Below are positions 1-7,526 of a DNA stretch of 64,000 nucleotides, piece by piece. The position numbers and the translations under genes are program-made. The notes under the pieces were generated by a model. It was not told where the DNA came from and did not search any database. It saw only the letters and a list, made by a program, of their open reading frames with translations. Numbering within the stretch: the stretch's first letter is position 1; each line of letters opens with the position of its first letter. This DNA is from Paludibacteraceae bacterium (lineage in GTDB: Bacteria; Bacteroidota; Bacteroidia; Bacteroidales; Paludibacteraceae), in the NCBI GenBank assembly GCA_017962085.1, contig JAGCWA010000046.1, positions 1-64,000 on the forward strand, in the 5' to 3' direction.

Positions 1-22
1 CTACCAATTCCACCACCTGGGC
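1..22 (-). tRNA. tRNA-Leu, 5' end only (cut by window edge)
   Basis: The minus strand reads GCCCAGGTGGTGGAATTGG then TAG, the usual 5' acceptor and D-arm start of a bacterial tRNA-Leu. The anticodon lies outside the window. It follows tRNA-Gly by 43 bases in the same direction, and a small inverted repeat (CAGAAC/GTTCTG, 34-50) sits in the spacer, so the two are probably co-transcribed. Confidence 0.85.
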
Positions 23-65
23 AAAAAAAGCGACAGAACCGTTAGTTCTGCCTGTTTTGATTTGA

Positions 66-137
<72 letters not shown>

Positions 138-178
138 AAGTATATCAACTTTCAGTTCTGCGGCATTCACGTTTTCTC

Positions 179-834
<656 letters not shown>

Positions 835-874
835 GATCTCTCCTCCTTATAGTTGGTTGTAATCCGTTTCTGTT

Positions 875-1897
875 TCATACCCAGTCTAGTTTCCCCTTCA
901 TGTTCCAGTCTTTGCAGAGGATTCCGTTAGGGTAGTAGATGAGTTTATATATCTTCTTATCGTCCATGTTGCCATGGTACTTGATCATCTCTTCGTAGTC
1001 GGACATCTCGAAGCTCACGTTGATCTTCCCTGCGTATTTGTACCCGAAAGAGAAGTAATAGTACCCTTTGATGATATTGTCCAATTTGAACTGCTCGTCC
1101 GGCAATGCCTCTAAGATGTCCATCAGTTCGATTCGGTTCTCTTCGATGTATTGGCGGGTCTTCCCGTGGTCCACTATTTCATCGAACATGGCCAGTTCGC
1201 GGAACACCACGTCGGTCACGCCCATCGCCTCGGCGAATCTCAGGTATTCGATGATTCCCGCCACGTTGTGTATGCCTTTTCCTTGCAGTACGGCCACCAT
1301 CCTGACGGGTATTGCTTCGTTCAACCTTTTTACGACGTCGGTGAAAACATCGTTCCTCTTGATGGGTTCGATTTCGCCCGCATTCTTTTTGAACCGTACG
1401 ATCCATTGGTTCTTCTCCTCGTCGTAGTGATGCCTAGAGCATTCGATACGGGTGATTTGATGTCCCTTGAGTGTCTCGATTAGTCCGTTGTAATCCTTCG
1501 CGAAGCCAGATAGGTTGGTGTACATCACCTTCTCTGTGATGACTCCGCCCTCTTCTTGAAACTTCTTCGCTATGTCCAATATGATTCTTAGTTGATCTTT
1601 GCTTTCCGTAGGTTCCTTGCCTGACAGGGAAAGGAATATGGGTGTTTCTTTAATGTGCTCCAGCACTTTTCTGAATTTCTCCGCATAGTCTGCGCATATC
1701 CCGTTGCATACGGTGACGCTTCCGCTACGCACTAGCATCTCAGAACAGAATTGACAGTTTGCACTGCATGCGTTGTAGATGTATGGAGTGACGGATATTT
1801 GGTCTTTCTCCATTCTGTCTTCCAGGAACACGTTGCCACCTCTCTCGTTTGCCAACTGTTTGGCGAATCGTAAATAATCTGCATAAAACTTTTTCAT
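875..1897 (-). CDS. Radical SAM enzyme of unknown substrate
   Basis: A 340-residue protein with the canonical CxxxCxxC cluster motif (C-S-A-N-C-Q-F-C, about residues 44-51) that binds the SAM-ligating 4Fe-4S cluster, then a SLSGKEPT stretch in the place of the usual GGEP-like SAM-contact motif, and a conserved-looking SRHHYDEE segment near residue 153. Two more cysteines (CNGIC) follow the first motif and one lies near the end (CKDWN). No full second cluster motif is evident. Length and layout resemble MoaA-like enzymes, but no molybdopterin gene is nearby. The only partner is the nucleotidyltransferase-like gene downstream. A strong promoter lies 49 bases upstream. Confidence 0.8.
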   Translation of the reverse strand: MKKFYADYLRFAKQLANERGGNVFLEDRMEKDQISVTPYIYNACSANCQFCSEMLVRSGSVTVCNGICADYAEKFRKVLEHIKETPIFLSLSGKEPTESKDQLRIILDIAKKFQEEGGVITEKVMYTNLSGFAKDYNGLIETLKGHQITRIECSRHHYDEEKNQWIVRFKKNAGEIEPIKRNDVFTDVVKRLNEAIPVRMVAVLQGKGIHNVAGIIEYLRFAEAMGVTDVVFRELAMFDEIVDHGKTRQYIEENRIELMDILEALPDEQFKLDNIIKGYYYFSFGYKYAGKINVSFEMSDYEEMIKYHGNMDDKKIYKLIYYPNGILCKDWNMKGKLDWV

Positions 1898-1945
1898 ACC
1901 ACTTGAATTTTAATGTTCGACAAATTTTATGTATTTATTACATTA

Positions 1946-1976
1946 CAAAAGTACACATTTTATTTTTATAAACAAA
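1946..1976 (-). promoter_or_regulatory. Bacteroidetes-type promoter of the radical SAM operon
   Basis: On the minus strand TTTG (1976-1973), a 19-base spacer, and TACTTTTG (1953-1946). This is an exact match to the -33/-7 pattern. It would give a leader of about 40 nt before the radical SAM start. Confidence 0.75.
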
Positions 1977-2149
1977 TAAAAAGCATGAAAATTACACAAA
2001 ATAATACAAAAAAGATGTTGTGAGTGGGTGGAAGGGTGATTGGGAAGGTTTATTTTCCGTTGCCTCGATGTTGAATCATATATGTTATGGTTATCCTTGA
2101 CCGCAGAGTCTATGCGGAGAACAACACTTTTGTCTGGAAGCGTTGTCGC
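1977..2149. other. Intergenic stretch, no gene seen
   Basis: AT-rich sequence between the radical SAM promoter and the terminator of the surface-protein gene. No open frame with a convincing start, no RNA fold and no repeat was recognised. Confidence 0.6.
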
Positions 2150-2188
2150 AAAAAAAAGAAGGGATGCACCTTGAGTAATGCATCCCTT
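2150..2188 (-). terminator. Terminator of the BspA-like gene
   Basis: Stem AAGGGATGCA/TGCATCCCTT (2159-2188) with a 10-base loop, followed on the minus strand by a run of T (A-run 2150-2158 on the plus strand), 25 bases after the stop codon. Confidence 0.85.
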
Positions 2189-2212
2189 CCTTGCTTATTG
2201 TTGTCTTGAATG

Positions 2213-5179
2213 TTATTTCAAAACTGTCTTGATTGATTTGTTTTCGCAGATTACGACGTAGATTCCTGATGCCAGATGTCCGTTGAATTGGGTGATGTCA
2301 CGTCCAAGAGCGTCAAGGATGCGGAATCCTTCTTTGTTGACCGAAATACGGCCCTCGGAGGTTGTCACCACGATGTCGTCCGCATCGATGTCAGCAACGC
2401 TTACTGATTCCTTGTCGATGAATATGGCCGTCAATGTGCAGTTTGCGTCCACTGTCAATGTGATTGTGTCCGATTTCGCCTGCTTTTCTGTCAGGGTGAT
2501 GCCTTCCGCCTCCCAGTGGGAGAATACGTAGCCGTTCTTTACGAATATGTATGCGATGGCCTCTCCAGTCTCGCAATCAGGCCATTGCTTGATGAAAGCC
2601 TTGCCACCATAGTTGTTAGTCTCATTGTCGGTTTTCTCCTGAATCGTCAGCGTGTAAGGATATTCCCCTTGAACATACTCTGCTTGGTATCCTGGAGCCT
2701 CCTTGTATGCGCTTACCGCATTACAAGGAACGATGATTTTTGGCAACGGACCTGAGGTGATGGACACATCCGATAGAATTGTGTTTCCGTCAGTATTGAC
2801 AGGCGTCTCGGTCTTAAATATGATCTCTTCCAATTCATAGACGTAATAGAATGCGCCCTTGCCGATTTTGGTGACTGAGCTAGGGATTTCGATTCGTGAG
2901 AAGTGGCAGTATTGGAATGCGCACTCGTCGATCTCTTCCAGTTTGCTAGGCAAGACAACTTTTGTCGCGGTGAGGTTTTGGAACGCACGCTTGCCGATGA
3001 ATTTCACACCTTCCGGAAGGATCAGTTCTTTTACGCTGTCTATCTCGGCGAACGCATACTCTTCGATACTCTCTATGGTAGACGGTAAATCGATGCTCTT
3101 CAAATTTGATTGGGACATGAACGCATACCCGCCGATATTTGTCACGCCTTCGGATATGATCAGATGTTTGATGTCCAAAGACTTCCATGGAGCTTCTCTC
3201 CTGGTGTTGTAGCTCTTCATTAAGCCTGTTCCCTTCAATGCCAATGTGCCAGTTTCCTCGTCGAATGCCCATAGGATATTTGAGCCATCTTCTTCCGCAC
3301 CACATACGTTTGCTGGATCGAAGGTGAAATCGTCAATTGTCAGGATCTCCGGTTTCTGAGGGCCTTCAGAATCGCAAACCACCTGGAGCTCTACTGCTTC
3401 GTCTTCGTCGGTCTCGCTGTTGCTTTCTTGGTATGCGGAGAAGAGTTCTTTGTAGGTTTCCAACGCATCGCAAGGCACAACGATTTCCGGTCTGTCTGTT
3501 GCGTCCTCTTTTTTGAATATGTTATTTAAATCGGGGATTGACGGAGGAGTCTTTCCTGCGAAATGAATCTTTTCCAGGTCTTCGCAATATACGAATGCGT
3601 ATTTGCCTATCTTTGCCATTGTGGATGGCAGATAAATCTCCTTGATGTCCTCGGTCATGAGGAATGCCATTGAGCCTATTGTCGTTATGCCTTCGGATAC
3701 GCTAACATAATGGTACTTGTCTTGAGTCATTGTGTATGGAGGATAATCCCAATACGAGTATTCCTCCATTTCCCCCTCTCCGGTCAGGTACAGGGTGTCG
3801 TTTTGGATTGACCAAGCGATGTTTTCCCCGCCATCTTTTCCGCAGAACGAAGATTGGGAGAAGTATGCGTCAACATATGCGGATTGTGTGATTGTGAATT
3901 CTATTTCAGGGTTTTTCTTCTGCTCATCCGTCAGCAAGTTCTCTGGGTATGTTTCCCAATAAAGGAATTCGTGGCCTTCTTCCGGGATGGCGATCACCTT
4001 GTATGTTTGGCTTGTCTCTGTCTCTTCCAATCGGGTCACGTCAATATCACCCATACCGAAGACGTCGGTGAAGAGTGAGATGTTGGTGGACGTGCCACCA
4101 CCGTATTCATATTCTATGTTGGCGGTGATGGTGGCTGGTGTCGTCAAATCCACGGTGATCTCAGTTTTGTGCAAGTCCGCTTCCGGCACTTCATAGCTTC
4201 CCTCCCAAGTCACTTTGTAGTTTGTAGACCACAAATCAACACTTAGTTTGTAAATGTTCTTTTCGCAGTCAACCGGTGTGATTGTCAAAGGTCCATTCGA
4301 GTTGTCGTTTGAGGATATTTCCGAACCATTAGGCCAGCTTGGAATGATCTTTGAGTCGTAAAAATTGCTTTTTTGGATAGCTTTAACGGCCTCTGGGGTG
4401 TATGCTTTGCAATTGATTACGAATACGGTTTTCACATCTACCGTCGTGAAGTTGTTGCCTCCAGTCACTGCGGGGAATGTCTCTCCCAGGAATTTGATCG
4501 TGTCCAATTTGCAATAGTGGAATGCCGCCTCCTGTATTTCCTCCACCCATTCCGGTATGTTAATCGTTTTTAATTGTTTGCAGCCAAAAAACATGCATTC
4601 GGAGATAACCTTAATGTTCCGAGGAATCTCAAATGATTCAAATCCGCAATAAGCGAATACGTTCTCTCCTAACGTTGTCACGTTTCCTAAGTCGATGCTT
4701 TTTAATTTGGAGCATAATTGAAACGCATAGCCGGGAAGCTCTGTGACGTTCTTGGGGATGGTGATGGACGTCAATGATTCGCACTCGTAAAACGCCTCTT
4801 CCTCAATCGTTTTTAATCCCTCTGGCAGTTGGATGCTGGTGAGTGCCTTGCATTCCTCGAAGGCGGCTTTGCCGATCGATTCGATGGTGGAGGCTAATTG
4901 GACTTCTTCCAGATTGGAGAAACTCAAAAAGGCGTGTTTGCCGACGTTGGTCACTCCTTCGTTGATGATTACTTTCTTCACATCATCTTTAAGGTAAGAC
5001 CATTCTGGGTTGATGTATGTGTCACCGAACACGTCCGTGGTGTACACATTCATTTCCCCCTCTCCGGAAAATGTTAATGTTTTTGTTGTTTCGTCGTATT
5101 CAAATGTCACTTCCGCAAATAAGGAAGTCGACGAAAGCGATAATGCTGTCGCAATCGCAATAGTAGTAAAATTTCGCAT
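2213..5179 (-). CDS. BspA-like leucine-rich repeat surface protein with T9SS sorting tail
   Basis: A 988-residue protein. A signal peptide (about residues 1-22, ending SLFA) is followed by three similar blocks starting near residues 23, 447 and 640. Each has a short beta motif (TLTFSGEGEM, TLYLTGEGEM, TLALKGTGLM) followed by BspA-type leucine-rich repeats of the form I-x-x-x-A-F-x-x-C. Segments with aromatic signatures (FLYWE near 410, FSHWE near 900) resemble the divergent InlB-type beta repeat. The last ~75 residues (FRILDALGRDI ... GIYVVICENKSIKTVLK) match the type A C-terminal sorting domain of the type IX secretion system, predicting export across the outer membrane and anchoring or release. 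Single gene with its own promoter and terminator. Confidence 0.88.
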   Translation of the reverse strand: MRNFTTIAIATALSLSSTSLFAEVTFEYDETTKTLTFSGEGEMNVYTTDVFGDTYINPEWSYLKDDVKKVIINEGVTNVGKHAFLSFSNLEEVQLASTIESIGKAAFEECKALTSIQLPEGLKTIEEEAFYECESLTSITIPKNVTELPGYAFQLCSKLKSIDLGNVTTLGENVFAYCGFESFEIPRNIKVISECMFFGCKQLKTINIPEWVEEIQEAAFHYCKLDTIKFLGETFPAVTGGNNFTTVDVKTVFVINCKAYTPEAVKAIQKSNFYDSKIIPSWPNGSEISSNDNSNGPLTITPVDCEKNIYKLSVDLWSTNYKVTWEGSYEVPEADLHKTEITVDLTTPATITANIEYEYGGGTSTNISLFTDVFGMGDIDVTRLEETETSQTYKVIAIPEEGHEFLYWETYPENLLTDEQKKNPEIEFTITQSAYVDAYFSQSSFCGKDGGENIAWSIQNDTLYLTGEGEMEEYSYWDYPPYTMTQDKYHYVSVSEGITTIGSMAFLMTEDIKEIYLPSTMAKIGKYAFVYCEDLEKIHFAGKTPPSIPDLNNIFKKEDATDRPEIVVPCDALETYKELFSAYQESNSETDEDEAVELQVVCDSEGPQKPEILTIDDFTFDPANVCGAEEDGSNILWAFDEETGTLALKGTGLMKSYNTRREAPWKSLDIKHLIISEGVTNIGGYAFMSQSNLKSIDLPSTIESIEEYAFAEIDSVKELILPEGVKFIGKRAFQNLTATKVVLPSKLEEIDECAFQYCHFSRIEIPSSVTKIGKGAFYYVYELEEIIFKTETPVNTDGNTILSDVSITSGPLPKIIVPCNAVSAYKEAPGYQAEYVQGEYPYTLTIQEKTDNETNNYGGKAFIKQWPDCETGEAIAYIFVKNGYVFSHWEAEGITLTEKQAKSDTITLTVDANCTLTAIFIDKESVSVADIDADDIVVTTSEGRISVNKEGFRILDALGRDITQFNGHLASGIYVVICENKSIKTVLK

Positions 5180-5220
5180 AATTTAAATTTAATCGTTGTT
5201 TTTTGATGTCAATTCGCTTG

Positions 5221-5251
5221 CAAATGTACTGTTTTATTATTGTATATAAAA
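5221..5251 (-). promoter_or_regulatory. Probable promoter of the BspA-like gene
   Basis: On the minus strand TACATTTG (5228-5221) matches the -7 TAnnTTTG element. A TTTT lies 19 bases upstream in the -33 position. The start codon is 41 bases downstream. Confidence 0.55.
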
Positions 5252-5543
5252 CACTAATAGACCATTTTTGTATTATTTAACACAAATTTTGCTTTTGTGC
5301 CTGCTACAGGTTCGTTTGCTCAATTGTCACCCGTTGCGTTGTCTGATGTCGTTGCTTTCTCTTTCGCCTCCCTTTGGGGAGATTTGTTGCATAATATGCG
5401 GATAATATGCATTTAATATGCGTTGTGCGGTTGAATGTGCTTATGTGTTTCTGTCTTTTTGTTCTGAATTGTATATTTGTCGTGTCTTTTTGCCGTTTTA
5501 TGTGTCGTTTTTGCGTTTGTTTTTAAAAATTCTTTCGTTTTTG
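5252..5543. other. Intergenic stretch, no supported gene
   Basis: T-rich region between the divergent BspA-like gene and miniprotein cassette A. It contains three close AATATGC repeats (5391-5419). An open frame running through the right part has no motif, an odd Phe/Val-rich composition, and overlaps the cassette out of frame, so I do not call it. Confidence 0.5.
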
Positions 5544-5574
5544 TTTGTCGTTTTGAAAATTATGTATATATTTG
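5544..5574 (+). promoter_or_regulatory. Promoter of miniprotein cassette A
   Basis: TTTG (5544-5547), 19 bases, TATATTTG (5567-5574). This is an exact fit to the Bacteroidetes consensus and is conserved in copy B. The predicted transcript starts near 5581, leaving a leader of only about 12 nt before the first ATG. Confidence 0.8.
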
Positions 5575-5592
5575 TATTGTTGTTAAACGAAG

Positions 5593-5712
5593 ATGTTTCA
5601 CTTATTAAATTATACGACTATGGTTTTAGGATTATTTTTTTCAGGAGTGTTGGCGTTTTCAGTAGTGACGAGAATTTATATGGAGTCAAAGGAGTTGAAA
5701 AACAATTATTAA
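5593..5712 (+). CDS. 39-residue membrane miniprotein, copy A
   Basis: The frame encodes MFHLLNYTTMVLG, one hydrophobic helix (about residues 9-26, FFSGVLAFSVV), and a charged tail ending ESKELKNNY. An in-frame internal ATG at 5620 would give a 30-residue form. Copy B at 7242 encodes the same layout with seven substitutions and a one-codon deletion. Several third-position synonymous changes and the in-frame indel indicate that the frame is translated. A single-helix inner-membrane miniprotein is inferred. Size and layout fit regulators of membrane complexes or hydrophobic type I toxins, but there is no direct evidence for either. I do not recognise a named family. Confidence 0.7.
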   Translation: MFHLLNYTTMVLGLFFSGVLAFSVVTRIYMESKELKNNY

Positions 5713-5722
5713 ACTAAATGTT

Positions 5723-5749
5723 ATGGATCAGATAGAAAACGACAACTAA
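5723..5749 (+). other. Conserved 8-codon ORF (MDQIENDN) in the 3' part of cassette A
   Basis: ATG GAT CAG ATA GAA AAC GAC AAC TAA follows the miniprotein stop by 10 bases and ends at the terminator stem. It is 100 percent identical in copy B, unlike the miniprotein gene. It may be a translated micro-ORF or simply a conserved RNA segment. Sequence identity alone cannot separate these. Confidence 0.4.
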
Positions 5750-5786
5750 AAGCCTCAATGTTCGGGAGTAAACATTGAGGCTTTTT
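5748..5786 (+). terminator. Terminator of cassette A
   Basis: A near-perfect stem AAAAGCCTCAATGTT/AACATTGAGGCTTTT with an 8-base loop, then T-run. The identical hairpin ends copy B. Confidence 0.92.
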
Positions 5787-5975
5787 GTTTGTTATGTGGT
5801 TTCGTCCGGTTCGAAAAACTGTTTTGTCTCTGCCTTGTTCGTTTTTTCCCGTAATTATATGTTTTGTGTGGGTTCTCCCTTGTCACCCGGCGTGTTTTCT
5901 GCTTTTGGTGTGATTGTGTCGTTTCGCACATTTCAGAGACGTGACAATATGTGGCGTTATCGTTGTGCCTTATGG

Positions 5976-6662
5976 TCAATGTTCATTGCTTGATTGAGGT
6001 GGGTTGGAAGGCTCTATTGCATTGAGATAGTATTCCGGAGTCAGAGGTAATCCTGTTGGTGTGTTGTATCTCTCAAATTCCTTTTCGGACGGAGATGGAT
6101 TGCACACATAAAACGCCTGGGTTTTGTCCACGTCATAGGCGATTAGGACTCTTTGCCGCTCCCTATATGCTGTCTTTTCGACCCTTTTGTGGGCAAATAA
6201 CAATTCGTCGCTTTGGGGTGCGTCAAAATACACGTACTTTTTGCTATTCTTTACTACTACAGCTGAAATAACCTTCGCTGTGTGATTCTTTTTCCTAAGC
6301 AGGAACTCCATTAATTCATCTTTTGTCGGTGTGTCTTTTAGACTGTGTATTTTGTTGCTCAACTTCACGCCGTTTGTGCAATACTCTATCTGCAATTCAT
6401 TTGGATGGGGTTCGTAGCACTTTGTACTGTAGATGTTGTAGTAGAACGATTCGTTTTCTTTCGGCAGCTCTGGAAAAGAAACTATTATTGTGTCTTTGCG
6501 TCGTACGTTCCATTTCCTAGAGATTCCTATTTGCTCTTTCCTTGTTCTCACATCATTGAATAGACATACTGTACAACGAGGATTACCCCAGAACGGATAT
6601 GTGGATTTCACAACAGAGGTATACACCATGCCGTGTTTTTTTGCTGTCGTGGCATAAAACAC
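5976..6662 (-). CDS. Hypothetical protein, 228 residues, between the miniprotein cassettes
   Basis: No recognised family. The first ~60 residues (YTSVVKSTYPF, VRRKDTIIVSFPE) have a beta-rich rhythm reminiscent of DUF3592-type domains, in which a short extracytoplasmic beta barrel follows membrane helices. Here the helices could be supplied by the 82-residue membrane protein encoded 11 bases upstream. The middle is Lys-rich and the end is polar (SNPPQSSNEH). No signal peptide is evident at the chosen start. An alternative start at Met12 is possible. The DUF3592 resemblance is weak and visual only. Confidence 0.6.
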   Translation of the reverse strand: MFYATTAKKHGMVYTSVVKSTYPFWGNPRCTVCLFNDVRTRKEQIGISRKWNVRRKDTIIVSFPELPKENESFYYNIYSTKCYEPHPNELQIEYCTNGVKLSNKIHSLKDTPTKDELMEFLLRKKNHTAKVISAVVVKNSKKYVYFDAPQSDELLFAHKRVEKTAYRERQRVLIAYDVDKTQAFYVCNPSPSEKEFERYNTPTGLPLTPEYYLNAIEPSNPPQSSNEH

Positions 6663-6673
6663 CTTACGTTCTA

Positions 6674-6922
6674 TTACATATATTGAAAAGAAACTAGAAA
6701 AAAAGCGATAACACTATATATAAAAAGACATATCAAAATATCTCCATCCCAGCTGTCCCAATTAAAAAGGCAATATACAATAAATAACACAATATATATT
6801 AGGATTTCGAAGCCGAATCCTACTCCCGTGTCAAATAGATAATATAATCTGTAATGGAATAGAATTAGCACGGCTACAAGAATTGTGCCTATGATAGGAA
6901 TATGTTTTTTTACTCTACTCAT
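6674..6922 (-). CDS. Small integral membrane protein, 82 residues
   Basis: After a short basic start (MSRVKKH) there are about three hydrophobic helices: residues 8-23 (IPIIGTILVAVLILF), roughly 38-53 (FEILIYIVLFIVYCLF) and 62-80 (DILICLFIYSVIAFFLV). It is the first gene of a two-gene minus-strand operon with the 228-residue protein, 11 bases apart. No family recognised. The pair lies between two directly repeated cassettes and is convergent with copy A. Confidence 0.6.
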   Translation of the reverse strand: MSRVKKHIPIIGTILVAVLILFHYRLYYLFDTGVGFGFEILIYIVLFIVYCLFNWDSWDGDILICLFIYSVIAFFLVSFQYM

Positions 6923-7191
6923 CGTATATTGTATAGCTTTTTATGCGCTTCCCTTGCGAAAATAATAATTTCCAAGAAGTGTGACAAATTGTATTTCAAA
7001 GGAAGTGTCAGCGCAAAGGGTTTTGTCTTCTATTGTATACTATCCAAATATTATTCGCTAATTATGCATGTTGGTGCTTCGTGTGCTTGCTTTGTTGTTT
7101 TCTTTTTGTCTGTAATCTTGGCTATTTGTTTGACATTTTGTTATTGAATATTACAAAAATCGCTTGTGTAGTAAAATTTTTATCATTTTTG
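6923..7191. other. Intergenic stretch, no supported gene
   Basis: AT-rich sequence upstream of the membrane-protein operon and before cassette B. A frame from 6902 to 7147 on the plus strand overlaps the start of the minus-strand gene, lacks motifs and is rejected. No exact TAnnTTTG element was found for the minus-strand operon. The nearest sequence is TACAATTTG, one base too long. Confidence 0.5.
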
Positions 7192-7222
7192 TTTGTCATT
7201 TTGAAAAATATGCATATCTTTG
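7192..7222 (+). promoter_or_regulatory. Promoter of miniprotein cassette B
   Basis: TTTG (7192-7195), 19 bases, TATCTTTG (7215-7222). The -7 element differs from copy A only at the unconstrained nn positions of the consensus. Confidence 0.8.
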
Positions 7223-7241
7223 TATTGTTGTTAAACGAAAG

Positions 7242-7358
7242 ATGTTTCACTTATTAAATTATACGACTATGGTACTAGGATTAATTTTTTCAGTGGTGTT
7301 GACGTTTTCAGTTGCAAGAATCTGTGTAGAGGCAAAAGAGTTGAAGAACAACTATTAA
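7242..7358 (+). CDS. 38-residue membrane miniprotein, copy B
   Basis: The frame encodes MFHLLNYTTMVLG, a hydrophobic helix (LIFSVVLTFSVA) and the tail EAKELKNNY. Compared with copy A it lacks one residue after the helix and differs at about seven positions, all in the helix and the segment just after it. The first ten codons are unchanged at nucleotide level and the Lys-Glu-Leu-Lys-Asn-Asn-Tyr tail is kept through synonymous changes (AAG/AAA, AAT/AAC). An internal ATG at 7269 gives an alternative 29-residue product. The next gene, nspC, is convergent and separate. Confidence 0.7.
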   Translation: MFHLLNYTTMVLGLIFSVVLTFSVARICVEAKELKNNY

Positions 7359-7369
7359 ATTTAAATGTT

Positions 7370-7396
7370 ATGGATCAGATAGAAAACGACAACTAA
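7370..7396 (+). other. Conserved 8-codon ORF (MDQIENDN), copy B
   Basis: Identical to 5723-5749, including flanking bases up to the terminator. It starts 11 bases after the miniprotein stop. Confidence 0.4.
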
Positions 7397-7434
7397 AAGC
7401 CTCAATGTTCGGGAGTAAACATTGAGGCTTTTTT
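7395..7434 (+). terminator. Terminator of cassette B
   Basis: Same stem-loop as copy A, followed by TTTTTT. It lies about 90 bases from the convergent end of nspC. Confidence 0.92.
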
Positions 7435-7526
7435 GTGTCCATGAACGTTATGTCTCGGATGATTCCGTAAAATCTATTCTGCTTGTTTTCAGCGTTCTAT
7501 ACTTGTTTTTGCGCTTCAATCCTCTC

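Larger units (their letters stand above)
5544..5786 (+). repeat. Miniprotein cassette, copy A (direct repeat of 7192-7434)
   Basis: About 243 bases covering promoter, small coding region, conserved 3' segment and terminator. It is closely similar to 7192-7434, 1.65 kb away in the same orientation. Ends are almost identical, while the middle of the small gene carries most differences, including one 3-base indel. Confidence 0.9.
7192..7434 (+). repeat. Miniprotein cassette, copy B (direct repeat of 5544-5786)
   Basis: Same architecture as copy A. Upstream of the -33 element the two copies diverge, and downstream of the T-run they diverge again, so the repeat boundaries coincide with a complete transcription unit. 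Confidence 0.9.

Noticed and set aside
5418-5717. Open frame of 99 codons over the cassette A promoter and miniprotein
   Set aside because: It is in a different frame from the conserved miniprotein, runs through the promoter, and the frame is not maintained in copy B.
6902-7147. Open frame of 81 codons upstream of cassette B
   Set aside because: It overlaps the start of the minus-strand membrane protein, has no counterpart at copy A and no clear start signal.
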